Shown: positions 15,562 to 16,126 of the stretch, piece after piece
Numbering within the stretch: the first letter of the stretch is position 1
How the letters are laid out: each line of letters begins with the position of its first letter
Assembly (NCBI GenBank): GCA_025449775.1
Contig: JANWIS010000192.1
Span: 1-16,126, forward strand
Reading direction: 5' to 3'
Origin: Ignavibacteriaceae bacterium
GTDB taxonomy: Bacteria; Bacteroidota; Ignavibacteria; Ignavibacteriales; Ignavibacteriaceae
Length of the DNA stretch: 16,126 nucleotides
Notes under the pieces: model-generated
Seen by the model: only the letters and a program-made list of their open reading frames with translations
What the model was told of the DNA's origin: nothing
The model's database searches: none
Program-made: the position numbers and the translations under genes

Positions 15562-15591
15562 TTTGATGTTGAACTATTTTATTATATTTCA
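15562..15591 (+). promoter_or_regulatory. Candidate Bacteroidota-type promoter for the cyclase gene
   Basis: TTTG (15562-15565), an 18-bp spacer, then TATATTTC (15584-15591) matches the Bacteroidota -33/-7 pattern (TTTG / TAnnTTTG) at all but the final base. Transcription would start at about 15595-15597, at or just before the ATG, predicting a leaderless mRNA. This agrees with the lack of any Shine-Dalgarno sequence. Confidence 0.42.
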
Positions 15592-15596
15592 GTTAT

Positions 15597-16126
15597 ATGA
15601 GTGAAGTTAAACGACAATTAGTTGCGATAATGTTTACGGATATGGTGGGCTATACTGCGCTTATGCAGGAAGATGAAAGACTGGCAAAACAAAAACGCGA
15701 CCGTCACAGGAAAGTGCTTGAAGATCTTGTCACTAAATTCAAAGGTGAGATACTTCAGTATTACGGTGATGGCACTTTAAGCATTTTTAACAGCGGTGTT
15801 CAGGCAGTTCAAAGTGCAATACAAATACAGCATGAGTTGAACAAAGAACCAAAAGTTGCTTTAAGGATCGGGCTTCATACAGGCGATATTGTATTTGATG
15901 AAGACGGTATTTACGGAGACGGAGTGAATATAGCTTCACGTCTTGAATCTATATCTGTGCCCGGTGGAATACTTATATCTGAAAAATTGCAGGACGAAAT
16001 ACTCAATCATCCCCAGCTGAAAACAAAATCACTTGGTAAATTCAAATTAAAGAATGTTAAAAAACCGGTAGAGGTTTATGCTATTTCAGTTGATGGCATT
16101 GTTGTTCCATCGCCAAATGAATTGAG
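15597..16126 (+). CDS. Class III adenylate/guanylate cyclase, N-terminal catalytic domain (runs off the right edge)
   Basis: An open frame from ATG 15597 gives 176 codons plus two bases to the window end, so the gene is cut by the window. It begins MSEVKRQLVAIMFTDMVGYT and holds a nearly complete class III cyclase homology domain at the N-terminus. Metal-binding D15 (FTDMVGYT) and D58 (YYGDGTLSIF), and the transition-state pair N111/R115 (YGDGVNIASRL), are present. The canonical adenine-selecting Lys is Gln54 and the second specificity Asp is Gly104. These changes are, to my knowledge, shared by a widespread subfamily with IYGDGVNIA. In that subfamily the domain is usually followed by TPR or TolB-like repeats; what follows here is outside the window. 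It is probably cytoplasmic, producing cAMP (cGMP not excluded). Confidence 0.9.
   Translation, partial: MSEVKRQLVAIMFTDMVGYTALMQEDERLAKQKRDRHRKVLEDLVTKFKGEILQYYGDGTLSIFNSGVQAVQSAIQIQHELNKEPKVALRIGLHTGDIVFDEDGIYGDGVNIASRLESISVPGGILISEKLQDEILNHPQLKTKSLGKFKLKNVKKPVEVYAISVDGIVVPSPNEL

Noticed and set aside
1..16126. Defence system, mobile element, CRISPR array, tRNA or rRNA
   Set aside because: I looked on both strands for transposase or integrase motifs, direct-repeat/spacer periodicity and tRNA-like folds and found none. All larger genes belong to recognisable housekeeping, envelope or signalling families.

Overview
The window is AT-rich bacterial chromosome that reads as Bacteroidota/Ignavibacteriota, most likely an Ignavibacteria-like lineage. 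Four things support this. The 9582-11219 gene ends in a type IX secretion (T9SS) type A sorting domain of the QNYPNPFN...GVYFYKL kind. The three proteins with clear signal peptides all appear to start with Gln after cleavage, as the Bacteroidota 'Q-rule' describes. A large DUF2723 membrane protein and a TonB-dependent receptor are present. Many starts lack a Shine-Dalgarno sequence, and TAnnTTT-type -7 elements occur upstream of several genes. The species cannot be named from the sequence.

Layout. At the left edge (1-91, minus strand) is the 5' end of a pirin-family gene. It is divergent from a cysteine-free HxlR-type regulator (446-787), and the shared 354-bp intergenic region holds several palindromes. 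A small charged hypothetical protein (925-1167) follows. Next is a 990-aa DUF2723 protein (1244-4216), a relative of TMEM260/GT117 protein O-mannosyltransferases, closed by a strong intrinsic terminator. Only about a dozen bases later begins a GT9 heptosyltransferase-like gene (4283-5338), apparently co-transcribed with an RlmI-type 23S rRNA cytosine methyltransferase (5360-6547).

The middle of the window is an envelope/secretion block. It contains a membrane-anchored protein of unknown function (6705-7235) directly upstream of a TonB-dependent receptor (7288-9435, followed by a terminator). Then come a secreted six-Asp-box BNR protein with a T9SS sorting domain (9582-11219) and a signal-peptide-bearing PAP2 phosphatase (11317-12120).

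The right part is metabolic and signalling: a full-length transketolase (12293-14320), a tightly linked saccharopine-dehydrogenase-like oxidoreductase (14338-15459), and the N-terminal catalytic domain of a class III nucleotide cyclase that runs off the window (15597-16126).

I see no mobile element, CRISPR array, tRNA or rRNA, and no clearly new multi-gene system. The points most worth a second look are the Cys-less HxlR/pirin pair, the anchored protein paired with the TonB receptor, the palindromes and alternative hairpins flanking these envelope genes, and the likely leaderless starts.
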